A program made the position numbers and the translations under genes. This document shows, piece by piece, positions 7,999 to 14,821 of a stretch of DNA of 30,337 bases. Source of the stretch: Anaerolineales bacterium UBA2317 (lineage in GTDB: Bacteria; Chloroflexota; Anaerolineae; Anaerolineales; Villigracilaceae); contig DDVH01000055.1 in the NCBI GenBank assembly GCA_002345215.1, positions 1-30,337 on the forward strand. Direction: 5' to 3'. Below the pieces are notes generated by a model. It was not told where the DNA came from. It saw nothing but the letters and a program-made list of their open reading frames with translations, and ran no database searches. Position 1 is the stretch's first letter, and each line of letters begins with the position of its first letter.

Positions 7999-8745
7999 TT
8001 ATTTTTTACTTTTAGAGATTGGCTTGCCAGAATTAAAACGTACTAATTTCTCCCAATCAATCACACCGTCTACACAAAAATCATTCATAAATTGTTGTGT
8101 AAAGAGATTTAAGGCTCGGTCATATTCAGCCGCAAGCTCTTCATTGCGAATTTTTGCCTGATAACCAAATGGCTCAATAATATCTACAAATAATTTTTCA
8201 TCACCAGAAATAAATGTCCAAAATTCTTGACCACATATTTTCAAATAATCCCCTTTATCTAAATTGGTTTTTCCATAACAACATCCATTAATCGCTTGCA
8301 CATTGATATTGCTATTGCCTGTTCGCAGGATTCTTTTGGCTTGCTTAAAATTTTCTACCATACGTTTAACTTGATTGCTATTTCCCCAATTTGGACCTGA
8401 TTTCACTGAAACAATATAAACAACGTTATCTTTTTGAAATTCTAAGTCAATTCCTTCAGCAGATGATTTTCTTCCGCCATACACCTGACCACAAACAAAA
8501 ATAGCCAATTTTTCAAGAAATTCACCAAATATCGTTTCTTCTTGTGAAGATAGATGAGCATTAAGAAATAATTTGACTAAATCATTCGCATTATTAATAT
8601 TCTTTGCTTTGAAAAGATACGGGTTCTTCTTTTTCAAAACATCAGTTAACTTCAAACTTTGCAGGCTGGCTCCACGTCTATAGTGAAATTCGCCAATATT
8701 TGCTTGTATAAATTCAACAACATTATTTAGATTTAGCGGTGACAT
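7999..8745 (-). CDS. Probable type II restriction endonuclease (PmeII-family-like, PD-(D/E)XK)
   Basis: A 248-residue protein that overlaps a DNA methyltransferase gene by 23 bp on the same strand, the common arrangement of type II restriction-modification pairs. A nuclease-like core is visible: FGEFLEKLA (acidic helix, about 73-81), GIDLEFQKDNVVYIVSVKSGPNWGNSNQ cut here as GIDLEF (Asp100) and YIVSVKSGPNWGN (Lys115). The spacing fits a PD-(D/E)XK site in which the second acidic residue is replaced by Ser113. The overall sequence resembles restriction enzymes annotated as the PmeII family; I recall this from general knowledge and could not search. The recognition site cannot be predicted. Coding sequence is AT-rich compared with the dcw genes, consistent with acquisition by transfer. 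Confidence 0.75.
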   Translation of the reverse strand: MSPLNLNNVVEFIQANIGEFHYRRGASLQSLKLTDVLKKKNPYLFKAKNINNANDLVKLFLNAHLSSQEETIFGEFLEKLAIFVCGQVYGGRKSSAEGIDLEFQKDNVVYIVSVKSGPNWGNSNQVKRMVENFKQAKRILRTGNSNINVQAINGCCYGKTNLDKGDYLKICGQEFWTFISGDEKLFVDIIEPFGYQAKIRNEELAAEYDRALNLFTQQFMNDFCVDGVIDWEKLVRFNSGKPISKSKK

Positions 8746-9604
8746 ATTTTCCCTTTGAGTCGAGCAAAGCCATTTGAGCAGGTTTCGATTCTAACTTAGG
8801 AGCAATTTCTGTTTTAGCCAATTTGAAATATTCAGGCAAAATTTCAATCCCAATTGCGTTTCTTTGCATTTCATTTGCTACTGAAACTGTTGTGCCAGAA
8901 CCCATAAATGGATCTAATACCCAATCCCCTTTTTTGGTAAACAACTTTATAAACCATTCTGGCAAATCTGTAGGAAATACAGCACTATGATTTCTATTTT
9001 TTGTTTCAGTCGCCATGTGTAAAACATTGGTAGGATAGGCTTTTTCTCTACCAACCCAATTAGCAATTCTTTTTCCGAATCCACTACCAACTTTTGAAGG
9101 GTCACGGACTTTATCGGTATCACTTAGGTTCTTTAACCTTCGTCCTGCCCAATCACCCATTGGAACCATCACTTCGTCTTGGTACATGTGAAATTTTTTT
9201 GTTTTATTAAATTGAATTAATCGTTCCCATGAATCACGAAAACGATTAGGCCATTTGCCCGGATAAGAATTTTTTTTATGCCAAATAAATTCTTCTGTCC
9301 ATAACCAGCCTTGTTTTCGCATTTCCAAAATCAATTCAATTACATAAGTATGTCTCTCTGCATTGACAACTTTTTCTTTAATATTTAATACAAATGTGCC
9401 AGTCGGTTTTAATACTCGTAACAATTCTTCTGCAATTGGAAGAAACCATTTGACATATTTATCGGGCGACACTCCACCATAAGTATTTACACGGCTATCT
9501 GCATAAGGTGGTGAAGTGAAGATAAGGTCAATAGAATTATCTTTGAGTTGTTTTAATTCTTTTCTGCAATCACCAAGAATTAATTTTGTTTCTGGTTGTT
9601 TCAT
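8723..9604 (-). CDS. Type II DNA methyltransferase, beta-class N4-cytosine or N6-adenine
   Basis: A 293-residue DNA methyltransferase of the N6/N4 family, with the catalytic motif IV TSPPYADSR at about residues 30-38 placed before the SAM-binding motif I VLDPFMGSGTTVSVANE (about 229-244), the beta-class order. SPPY is more usual for N4-cytosine enzymes, but N6-adenine activity cannot be excluded. The variable central region (about 100-200) probably contains the target recognition segment. The role is to protect host DNA from the nuclease encoded immediately downstream. The ATG at 9604 lies six bases after a TATAAT, so the mRNA may begin at the start codon itself, without a ribosome binding site. 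Confidence 0.9.
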   Translation of the reverse strand: MKQPETKLILGDCRKELKQLKDNSIDLIFTSPPYADSRVNTYGGVSPDKYVKWFLPIAEELLRVLKPTGTFVLNIKEKVVNAERHTYVIELILEMRKQGWLWTEEFIWHKKNSYPGKWPNRFRDSWERLIQFNKTKKFHMYQDEVMVPMGDWAGRRLKNLSDTDKVRDPSKVGSGFGKRIANWVGREKAYPTNVLHMATETKNRNHSAVFPTDLPEWFIKLFTKKGDWVLDPFMGSGTTVSVANEMQRNAIGIEILPEYFKLAKTEIAPKLESKPAQMALLDSKGKYVTAKSK

Positions 9605-9610
9605 AACTCC

Positions 9611-9616
9611 ATTATA
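9611..9616 (-). promoter_or_regulatory. -10 element of the restriction-modification operon, likely leaderless
   Basis: TATAAT on the minus strand is separated by six bases from the ATG at 9604, so transcription would start at or beside the A of the start codon. No convincing -35 is present at 16-18 bp; the region is occupied by the preceding terminator hairpin. Confidence 0.5.
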
Positions 9617-9624
9617 CCTGCAAC

Positions 9625-9658
9625 AAAAAACTCCGAGGCTTCAAGACCTCGGAGTTTT
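9625..9658 (-). terminator. Intrinsic terminator of the membrane-protein pair
   Basis: The arms CTCCGAGG and CCTCGGAG, extended by AAAA/TTTT to 12 bp, surround the loop CTTCAAGA (9639-9646). On the minus strand the stem runs into TTTTTT. It begins four bases after the stop of the 308-residue membrane protein gene. Confidence 0.9.
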
Positions 9659-9661
9659 GCA

Positions 9662-10588
9662 TTAACCTTTCGCTTCTCCATCACCACTACTACTGCTCCC
9701 ACCTTTTGAAACTAACTTCTTCAACAAGTCATACCAGAACGATGAACCTTGAGATACTGCCATCACCGTCAAACCCAAGCCAAGGATTTTTAATACAATA
9801 AATGTAGCCCAAGTATTGATGTCTGAACCTGCGGGCGGAATCTCAGTTTGCCACCAACCAATTTTGACAATATCTAAATCAATCAGTTGTTGAATCAAAT
9901 CATCAATTCTATCTTCAGATACGGTGCCTTCTACCGCTTGCATTTGCACTTCAATTTGTGCTTGCGCTACCACAGCCGAACGTATACCAGCATTTGCCCA
10001 CAAAGTTTGTGCTAATTGAATGCTGTCAGTGCCTAAGAACAAAGTCAGCAACATAGATAAAACAATCACGAAACTGCGGGAATTAGAACGGAATGTCGCC
10101 GCGGCTTGCTCCATTAAACCGCCAAAATATGCTGTCGTACGTTTTCGTAATTCTTCTAAATCAGTGACACCCTGCCCAACCCACTTCGCAATTGCGCGCT
10201 TGCCCTCTGAATCAGGAAAAGCACTGATTAATTCTTTCAAACCTTCGCCAGTAATTTCTTTAGAAGCAGTTAACCCTACAAAATCAAAATATGAATCTAC
10301 TAAGGTTGCTACAGGAATTTTCTCAACCATCTTCTGCTCTGTATTAGAAGAAACAAAACTGTACCAATTTTTATAACGAATCGGTCGCAAGGATTGGATT
10401 TGTGGAAGTTTCACAAAATCACCAACGTGATTATCACCCACAATTTTCTTGAGATGTTTTTCTAACGATTTACCGCGTGTTTCAAATGCTTCGTTAATCC
10501 ATTGTGTAATCAACGACACAATCGAACCTAACACGTAAAATACAAAAATCAAACCAATAACTACTTCCAGTGCTTGTGAAAAAGACAT
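9662..10588 (-). CDS. Conserved membrane protein of unknown function (FWYDLL motif)
   Basis: A 308-residue protein with an N-terminal membrane segment (about 7-28), a soluble middle part, a second segment (about 172-187) and a third (about 262-280). The motifs AATFRSNSR...LGTDSIQLAQTLW (about 163-197) and AVSQGSSFWYDLLKKLV (about 277-293) match the pattern I recall from a widespread family of hypothetical membrane proteins with NxDTxxxAxxLW and GxPFWFDLL signatures; no function is established that I know of. The C-terminal tail is Gly/Ser-rich. The ATG has a good GAGGAG site. It begins 20 bases after the Vps62-like gene and is followed by a strong terminator, so the two genes probably form one operon. 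Confidence 0.8.
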   Translation of the reverse strand: MSFSQALEVVIGLIFVFYVLGSIVSLITQWINEAFETRGKSLEKHLKKIVGDNHVGDFVKLPQIQSLRPIRYKNWYSFVSSNTEQKMVEKIPVATLVDSYFDFVGLTASKEITGEGLKELISAFPDSEGKRAIAKWVGQGVTDLEELRKRTTAYFGGLMEQAAATFRSNSRSFVIVLSMLLTLFLGTDSIQLAQTLWANAGIRSAVVAQAQIEVQMQAVEGTVSEDRIDDLIQQLIDLDIVKIGWWQTEIPPAGSDINTWATFIVLKILGLGLTVMAVSQGSSFWYDLLKKLVSKGGSSSSGDGEAKG

Positions 10589-10608
10589 AATGTTCTCCTC
10601 GTTCTGCT

Positions 10609-12162
10609 TTAATGTTTTAGTTTTTCCAATTCAGCTAGCCAACTTAACGGTTTACTCCAACGCACACGTTGCTTAACGCTATGATTTTTTTTCGTTCGAT
10701 CCCATTTCGGTCCTGGCGGACCCGACTCATCATCCAATAAACTTTTCACGCCCCATAATCCTTTATATTGTACCCAATCAGGTTCAGGATTCAAGAGCAC
10801 GCGCTTCCATTCTTTGACTTTCGGTCTGGTCACCCCGCGGTCAGACATGACTCGCTTCAAATAACTACTAGACTTTAACACCCGTTCCTTCAAATTGTCA
10901 CCCTGAAAACCCGCCCGAAACCCATCACCAGAAGCAATCTCCAGTGGCAGGCTGACGATGTAATGGTCTGCTTCATCTTTCAAAGCGACAAAAGCATCTT
11001 CGGCTAAGACATTCGCATGTTTGGCTTGTAATTCTTTGAGCGCAATCTGACGCGCTTTTTGATTCGGGTTAAATAAAAGGAAGAGGTAATGAACCAAGCC
11101 ATCAAACCAGAATAAGAAGCGTTGTACTCTGCCTGGTTTATACATCGAAGGGGAACGTATCACATCAGGTTTACTGTAATTAGCATGTGAACCTAACGCC
11201 GCATACACCACAGGGTGTGTGGTCTCGTTGCCTTGTTTATCAATCGCCTTGATAACTGATTCCCACGGCTCAATATTTCCCGCGCCATGTTGTGAAAGTA
11301 AAAGCGCGTACGGTTTATCATTCTTCAAATAGACTGCCACCATTTCCCAATCCCCTTCGTGGTGATTCATACCGTTTGCGGCTAAACGCCAATCATTGAA
11401 AGCATAGAAAAAATGATATTGCAAAATCGTCCACTCATTTTCTTCTTTATCTTTTTCACGAACAACGCGCCCATAATAAACGGGCTGTTCATGTTTTTCT
11501 AAAATCTGCTGATATTGCTTATAAGATTCTTGAGCAATTTTTTCAGTGGCTTGCGAAAGCATATCCATTGCTAAGCCGGGTCCTTCTGGTAAAACTTTTT
11601 CAATATAAAATTTCAAAATCCGCATTAGAAGATAAAACAATATCAGCAAGTAAATTGGCAACAACACAAAATATTCCACTGCCAAACTAACGTAAGGAAT
11701 TTCACCTAAAAAGAATCGAATCGGAACAAACGCCAAAACAGAAAAAAATATCACTGCTAAAAATGGTGGAATAATTCGTAAGCGAATAGGTGAAGCCAAC
11801 ATAAAAATAATAAGCCCTACAAGTAATGAAATAGCGATTGCAATTTCTAACCAAACCATACCGCCGAAAAACCAACTAGCCGCTATGCCCACTAAAGAAA
11901 TCCCACCACCCCAAATCCATATATCAAAATCATACAATGGCTTGTTGACAAAACGTAAAAAAAATTGCTCACTGTTTAAGCGTCCAATTTTATAAATTAG
12001 CGGTTCATTCAAATGGGAAAATAATTCAGCCGCGCCTTGTGGTCCGCTTGCAAAAAAGTAACACCACTCTAAATAAGGATCCACCGCCATCGGAAAAAAC
12101 CGTTCACTCTTTGCAAACCGCAAAACAGGTTCATATTTTTCAAGCAATTCTAAATCGTCCAC
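10609..12162 (-). CDS. Membrane protein with Vps62-like domain
   Basis: The protein (about 517 residues from the GTG at 12162) begins with EKYEPVLRFAKSERFFPM, like soluble Vps62-type proteins that start YxPxLxF....ERFFP. Four closely spaced membrane segments follow (about residues 87-185 from this start), then a C-terminal domain with HHEGDWEMVAVYL and YAALGSHANYSKP, the HxGDWE and GSHAxY signatures of the Vps62-related family. The biochemical role of that family is not known. I prefer the GTG at 12162 because it follows an AGAGG at close spacing and gives the family-like start; the frame extends to a TTG at 12204 that would overlap galK and has no ribosome site. It is probably cotranscribed with the following membrane protein gene. 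Confidence 0.75.
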   Translation of the reverse strand: MDDLELLEKYEPVLRFAKSERFFPMAVDPYLEWCYFFASGPQGAAELFSHLNEPLIYKIGRLNSEQFFLRFVNKPLYDFDIWIWGGGISLVGIAASWFFGGMVWLEIAIAISLLVGLIIFMLASPIRLRIIPPFLAVIFFSVLAFVPIRFFLGEIPYVSLAVEYFVLLPIYLLILFYLLMRILKFYIEKVLPEGPGLAMDMLSQATEKIAQESYKQYQQILEKHEQPVYYGRVVREKDKEENEWTILQYHFFYAFNDWRLAANGMNHHEGDWEMVAVYLKNDKPYALLLSQHGAGNIEPWESVIKAIDKQGNETTHPVVYAALGSHANYSKPDVIRSPSMYKPGRVQRFLFWFDGLVHYLFLLFNPNQKARQIALKELQAKHANVLAEDAFVALKDEADHYIVSLPLEIASGDGFRAGFQGDNLKERVLKSSSYLKRVMSDRGVTRPKVKEWKRVLLNPEPDWVQYKGLWGVKSLLDDESGPPGPKWDRTKKNHSVKQRVRWSKPLSWLAELEKLKH

Positions 12163-12188
12163 GAAGCCTCTATGATATAAATAAATGT

Positions 12189-13337
12189 ATGAATTATGAA
12201 TCAATCATACAATCTTTTGAATCCTATTTTAATACCAAACCGAAATTTATTGTACGCGCTCCAGGGCGCGTTAACTTAATCGGCGAACATACTGATTACA
12301 ACGATGGATTCGTTTTACCAATGGCCATTGACCGTGAAGTTTGCATCGCATTAAATCCGCGTGATGATGAAACCATCCGCCTCTTTTCTCTTGACCTGAA
12401 AACTGATTCTGTTTTCAACTTACATTCTCTTACGCCAAGCAACAGCTGGGACGCATATCCGCAAGGTGTAGCAAATGAATTAATCAAAGCAGGTTATGAA
12501 ATCAAAGGCTTTGATGGAATCATCACAGGCGATGTGCCACAAGGTGCAGGTTTATCTTCATCAGCGGCAGTGGAGTTAGCAACTACAAAAGCATTTGTAA
12601 TGAGTTCTAATTTTGAGTGGAATCCCGTTGAAATGGCGAAACTTGCTCAAAAAGCAGAAAATGATTGGGTTGGTGTACATAGTGGAATTATGGATCAAAT
12701 GGCAAGTGCAGTTTGTAAAGAAAGTTTTGCTTTGTTTTTAGATTGCCGTTCTCTTGAATTTCAACATATTCCCCTACCCCACCATATTTCGATTGTCATT
12801 TTAGATACATCTACAAGGCGTGGATTGGTAGAGTCTGCATACAATGAAAGGCGAAGTCAATGCGAAGAGGCGGTGAAGTGGTTTGGTGTGAAGGCATTGA
12901 GAGATGTGAAGTTAGATAGTGAAACGTGGAAAGTAGAAAGTGGAAAGATGAAAGAAGAAAGAGAGTTAGTTTTTAAGCGGGCAAGGCATGTGATTTCTGA
13001 AAATAAAAGAGTTTTAGAAGCGATTCAAGCAATGAAAGATGGAAATGTAAAACGGCTGGGAGAGTTGTTTAATCAAAGCCATGAAAGTTTGAAAAATGAT
13101 TTTGAAGTAACAAATGATGCATTAAATATCATCGTTGAGTGTGCGAGAGAGCAAGAGGGTTGTTATGGCGCACGAATGACGGGAGCAGGGTTTGGGGGTT
13201 GTGCTGTGGCTTTGGTTCATGAAAACAATGTTGAGGCGTTTGTAAAAAATGTCACTGCGGCATACAGGTTGAGGTCAGGGCTTGAGGCGAATGTGTATGT
13301 GTGTAAAGCAAGTGAGGGAGCGAGTCAAGTATTGTAA
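12189..13337 (+). CDS. galK: Galactokinase (GalK)
   Basis: GHMP-family kinase that phosphorylates galactose at C1 in the Leloir pathway. The 382-residue length is normal. The galactokinase signature GRVNLIGEHTDYNDG lies at about residues 26-40, the GHMP phosphate-binding motif PQGAGLSSSAAVE at 117-129, the catalytic-base motif GVHSGIMDQMAS with Asp169, and the C-terminal GARMTGAGFGGCAVAL. I chose the ATG at 12189 (MNYESIIQ); the longer upstream frame runs antisense through the Vps62-like gene. A TATGAT-like -10 lies at 12171-12176, giving a leader of only a few bases. Residues 247-258 (WKVESGKMKEER) are encoded by five tandem heptamers. galT and galE are not nearby; a GH4 glycosidase two genes away could supply the sugar. 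Confidence 0.95.
   Translation: MNYESIIQSFESYFNTKPKFIVRAPGRVNLIGEHTDYNDGFVLPMAIDREVCIALNPRDDETIRLFSLDLKTDSVFNLHSLTPSNSWDAYPQGVANELIKAGYEIKGFDGIITGDVPQGAGLSSSAAVELATTKAFVMSSNFEWNPVEMAKLAQKAENDWVGVHSGIMDQMASAVCKESFALFLDCRSLEFQHIPLPHHISIVILDTSTRRGLVESAYNERRSQCEEAVKWFGVKALRDVKLDSETWKVESGKMKEERELVFKRARHVISENKRVLEAIQAMKDGNVKRLGELFNQSHESLKNDFEVTNDALNIIVECAREQEGCYGARMTGAGFGGCAVALVHENNVEAFVKNVTAAYRLRSGLEANVYVCKASEGASQVL
12927..12961 (+). repeat. Five heptamers NNGAAAG inside galK
   Basis: TGGAAAG, TAGAAAG, TGGAAAG, ATGAAAG and AAGAAAG follow in exact 7-base phase. Since 35 is not a multiple of three, the array must have grown together with flanking bases to keep frame. It encodes a charged surface-like segment outside the known galactokinase motifs. 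Confidence 0.75.
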
Positions 13338-13377
13338 ACATTCGCCGAGGACAGCAATGTGAGCATACATCAAAATA

Positions 13378-13407
13378 AAAAATGGACATGTTGCCATGTC
13401 CATTTTT
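13378..13407. terminator. Bidirectional terminator between galK and the ATP-grasp gene
   Basis: Two 13-base arms (AAAAATGGACATG and CATGTCCATTTTT) enclose a TTGC loop. The plus strand continues as TTTTTGTTTT and the minus strand as TTTTTTATTTTG, so the hairpin can serve the two convergent genes on either side. Confidence 0.92.
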
Positions 13408-13410
13408 GTT

Positions 13411-14433
13411 TTAACTGAATGCCAGTTGTTTTTCGAGTTCGCGTTGTTTGCGGCGTTGACGACGAATAATTCTTTCGGCGGCAATGCGTGTTTGGCGACG
13501 TTGCGCAGAGCGAATGATTAACTTCATAAACTTTGTATGATTAAGTTGTTTATCATTCATCAATGAAAAATCTGCTGAACCCGGTTCATGTGGCGGATAG
13601 AAGATACCGCAGTTGGGGTTGATTTCGAGCATGTAAATATCACCGTTTGCATCCATGCGATAATCACAACGAGCATATCCATTACCGCCAAGCTCTTTGA
13701 AAACACGAATGGTTTGTTCACGTAAAACTTTTTCAATCTTTGCGTCTTTGACTGCAGCAACAGACATCTTTTCGTAGTCAACCCATTTCATATCATAATG
13801 CTTGAATGATTCGCCGTCAGGGAAAATGAATTCCACTGGCTTAACTGAAACGGGGTTATCAATATCGTCTGGGTTTTCGGCAACCAAACAAGTGAATTCG
13901 CGTCCTTCAATAAACTCTTCAATTAAAACGCGACCAAATTCTTCGATGGCAAGTTTTAATTGTTCGCGTAATTGTTCTGGTGTTTCAACGCGTGAGTTAC
14001 GGCGGATGCCAACACTAGCATACCCATGTGGCGGTTTGACCAACATTGGGAATTTTAATTTCTTGATAACTTTATCCGCATCTTCTACGCGATTGACAAA
14101 TGTCCAATTTGGGGTTGGCACTTTGACTCGATGTGCAGCATTTTTCATTTCATCACGTGTGGGGTCAAAGAATTTTGAATCGGCACCGGTGAATGCGGCG
14201 TTATATTTTTCAAGTGCGTGAACGAGAGCAATGCCAGATAAAGCATCATCTGGTGTGCCATCGCATAAGTTGACGAAAACATCTACGCCTTCGTCCACCA
14301 ACGCTTTGATTTGTTTCTCCACATTGGTTGGCGCCACAAGATATTGTTTCCATTTGTAACCCTTCATGTATGGTGATGGGTCATACGGAATATCATCGTC
14401 ATCTGGTGTGCTTGTCAATACACAAATATACAT
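13411..14433 (-). CDS. ATP-grasp enzyme related to D-alanine--D-alanine ligase
   Basis: A 340-residue ATP-grasp carboxylate-amine ligase. The N-terminal domain includes VFVNLCDGTPDDALSG (about 52-67), resembling the FNLCEG of Ddl. The ATP-binding part carries MLVKPPHGYASVGIRRNS (about 130-147) in place of the Ddl VKPxxxGSSVG, VLIEEFIEGREFTC, and the metal-binding C-terminal YARCDYRMDANGDIYMLEINPNCG (Asp257, Glu270, Asn272). The last 35 residues form an Arg/Gln-rich helix with no Ddl counterpart. Not being in the dcw cluster and differing at the Ddl loop, it may make a different dipeptide or modify another substrate; I would not call it ddl. The ATG has an AAAGGA site at good spacing. A bidirectional hairpin lies just after the stop. 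Confidence 0.8.
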   Translation of the reverse strand: MYICVLTSTPDDDDIPYDPSPYMKGYKWKQYLVAPTNVEKQIKALVDEGVDVFVNLCDGTPDDALSGIALVHALEKYNAAFTGADSKFFDPTRDEMKNAAHRVKVPTPNWTFVNRVEDADKVIKKLKFPMLVKPPHGYASVGIRRNSRVETPEQLREQLKLAIEEFGRVLIEEFIEGREFTCLVAENPDDIDNPVSVKPVEFIFPDGESFKHYDMKWVDYEKMSVAAVKDAKIEKVLREQTIRVFKELGGNGYARCDYRMDANGDIYMLEINPNCGIFYPPHEPGSADFSLMNDKQLNHTKFMKLIIRSAQRRQTRIAAERIIRRQRRKQRELEKQLAFS

Positions 14434-14821
14434 TTTTATTTTCCTTTGTTTTCGTTTCCAATCAATATTGATGAAGAATATGATTCAAATATTTGTTGTT
14501 TTATGTTTATCATCAATATAGTTATCATAATTCATCCAATAATTATGTAACTATGTTTATTTTATACATATTTATTGAATTATGTAAAGGTTTTTGAGCA
14601 TACAAATATCTTAAAATTTTATAAGTACCAAAGTACTATTTTATATGTTTTTATGCATAAATATAAATTTTCTTTAAGGTTATTAAGGTCTTTAACGTCT
14701 TTAAGAAACAAAGAATAGACTTTACGAGTCTATTCTTTGTTGTTTTATATAAATATTTTCAATTTATGAATATATCAAGTTTTTTGTTTTATATTGTTCA
14801 TCTTGTTTGCAATGATATGAT
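14434..14821. other. 388-bp AT-rich intergenic region
   Basis: No open reading frame with coding character is visible. The segment is strikingly AT-rich compared with its surroundings. It should hold the promoter of the ATP-grasp gene (candidate TATATT on the minus strand near 14509-14514, with no good -35), a 12-bp palindrome ATCAATATTGAT just upstream of that gene (about 14461-14472), a small AGTAC/GTACT inverted pair near 14623-14636, and the terminator hairpin listed separately. Short TTTAAGG-like direct repeats run through about 14672-14705. Confidence 0.6.
14707..14741 (-). terminator. Probable terminator of the GH4 gene
   Basis: Two perfect 15-base arms (AACAAAGAATAGACT and AGTCTATTCTTTGTT) surround a 5-base loop. 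On the minus strand, downstream of the GH4 stop by about 80 bases, the stem runs into the T-rich TTTGTTTCTT. On the plus strand it is followed by GTTTTATAT, so it could act in both directions. Confidence 0.7.

Noticed and set aside
12039..12188. 50-codon N-terminal extension of galK
   Set aside because: It is antisense to the Vps62-like coding sequence and unlike galactokinase N-termini; the ATG at 12189 gives the normal length.
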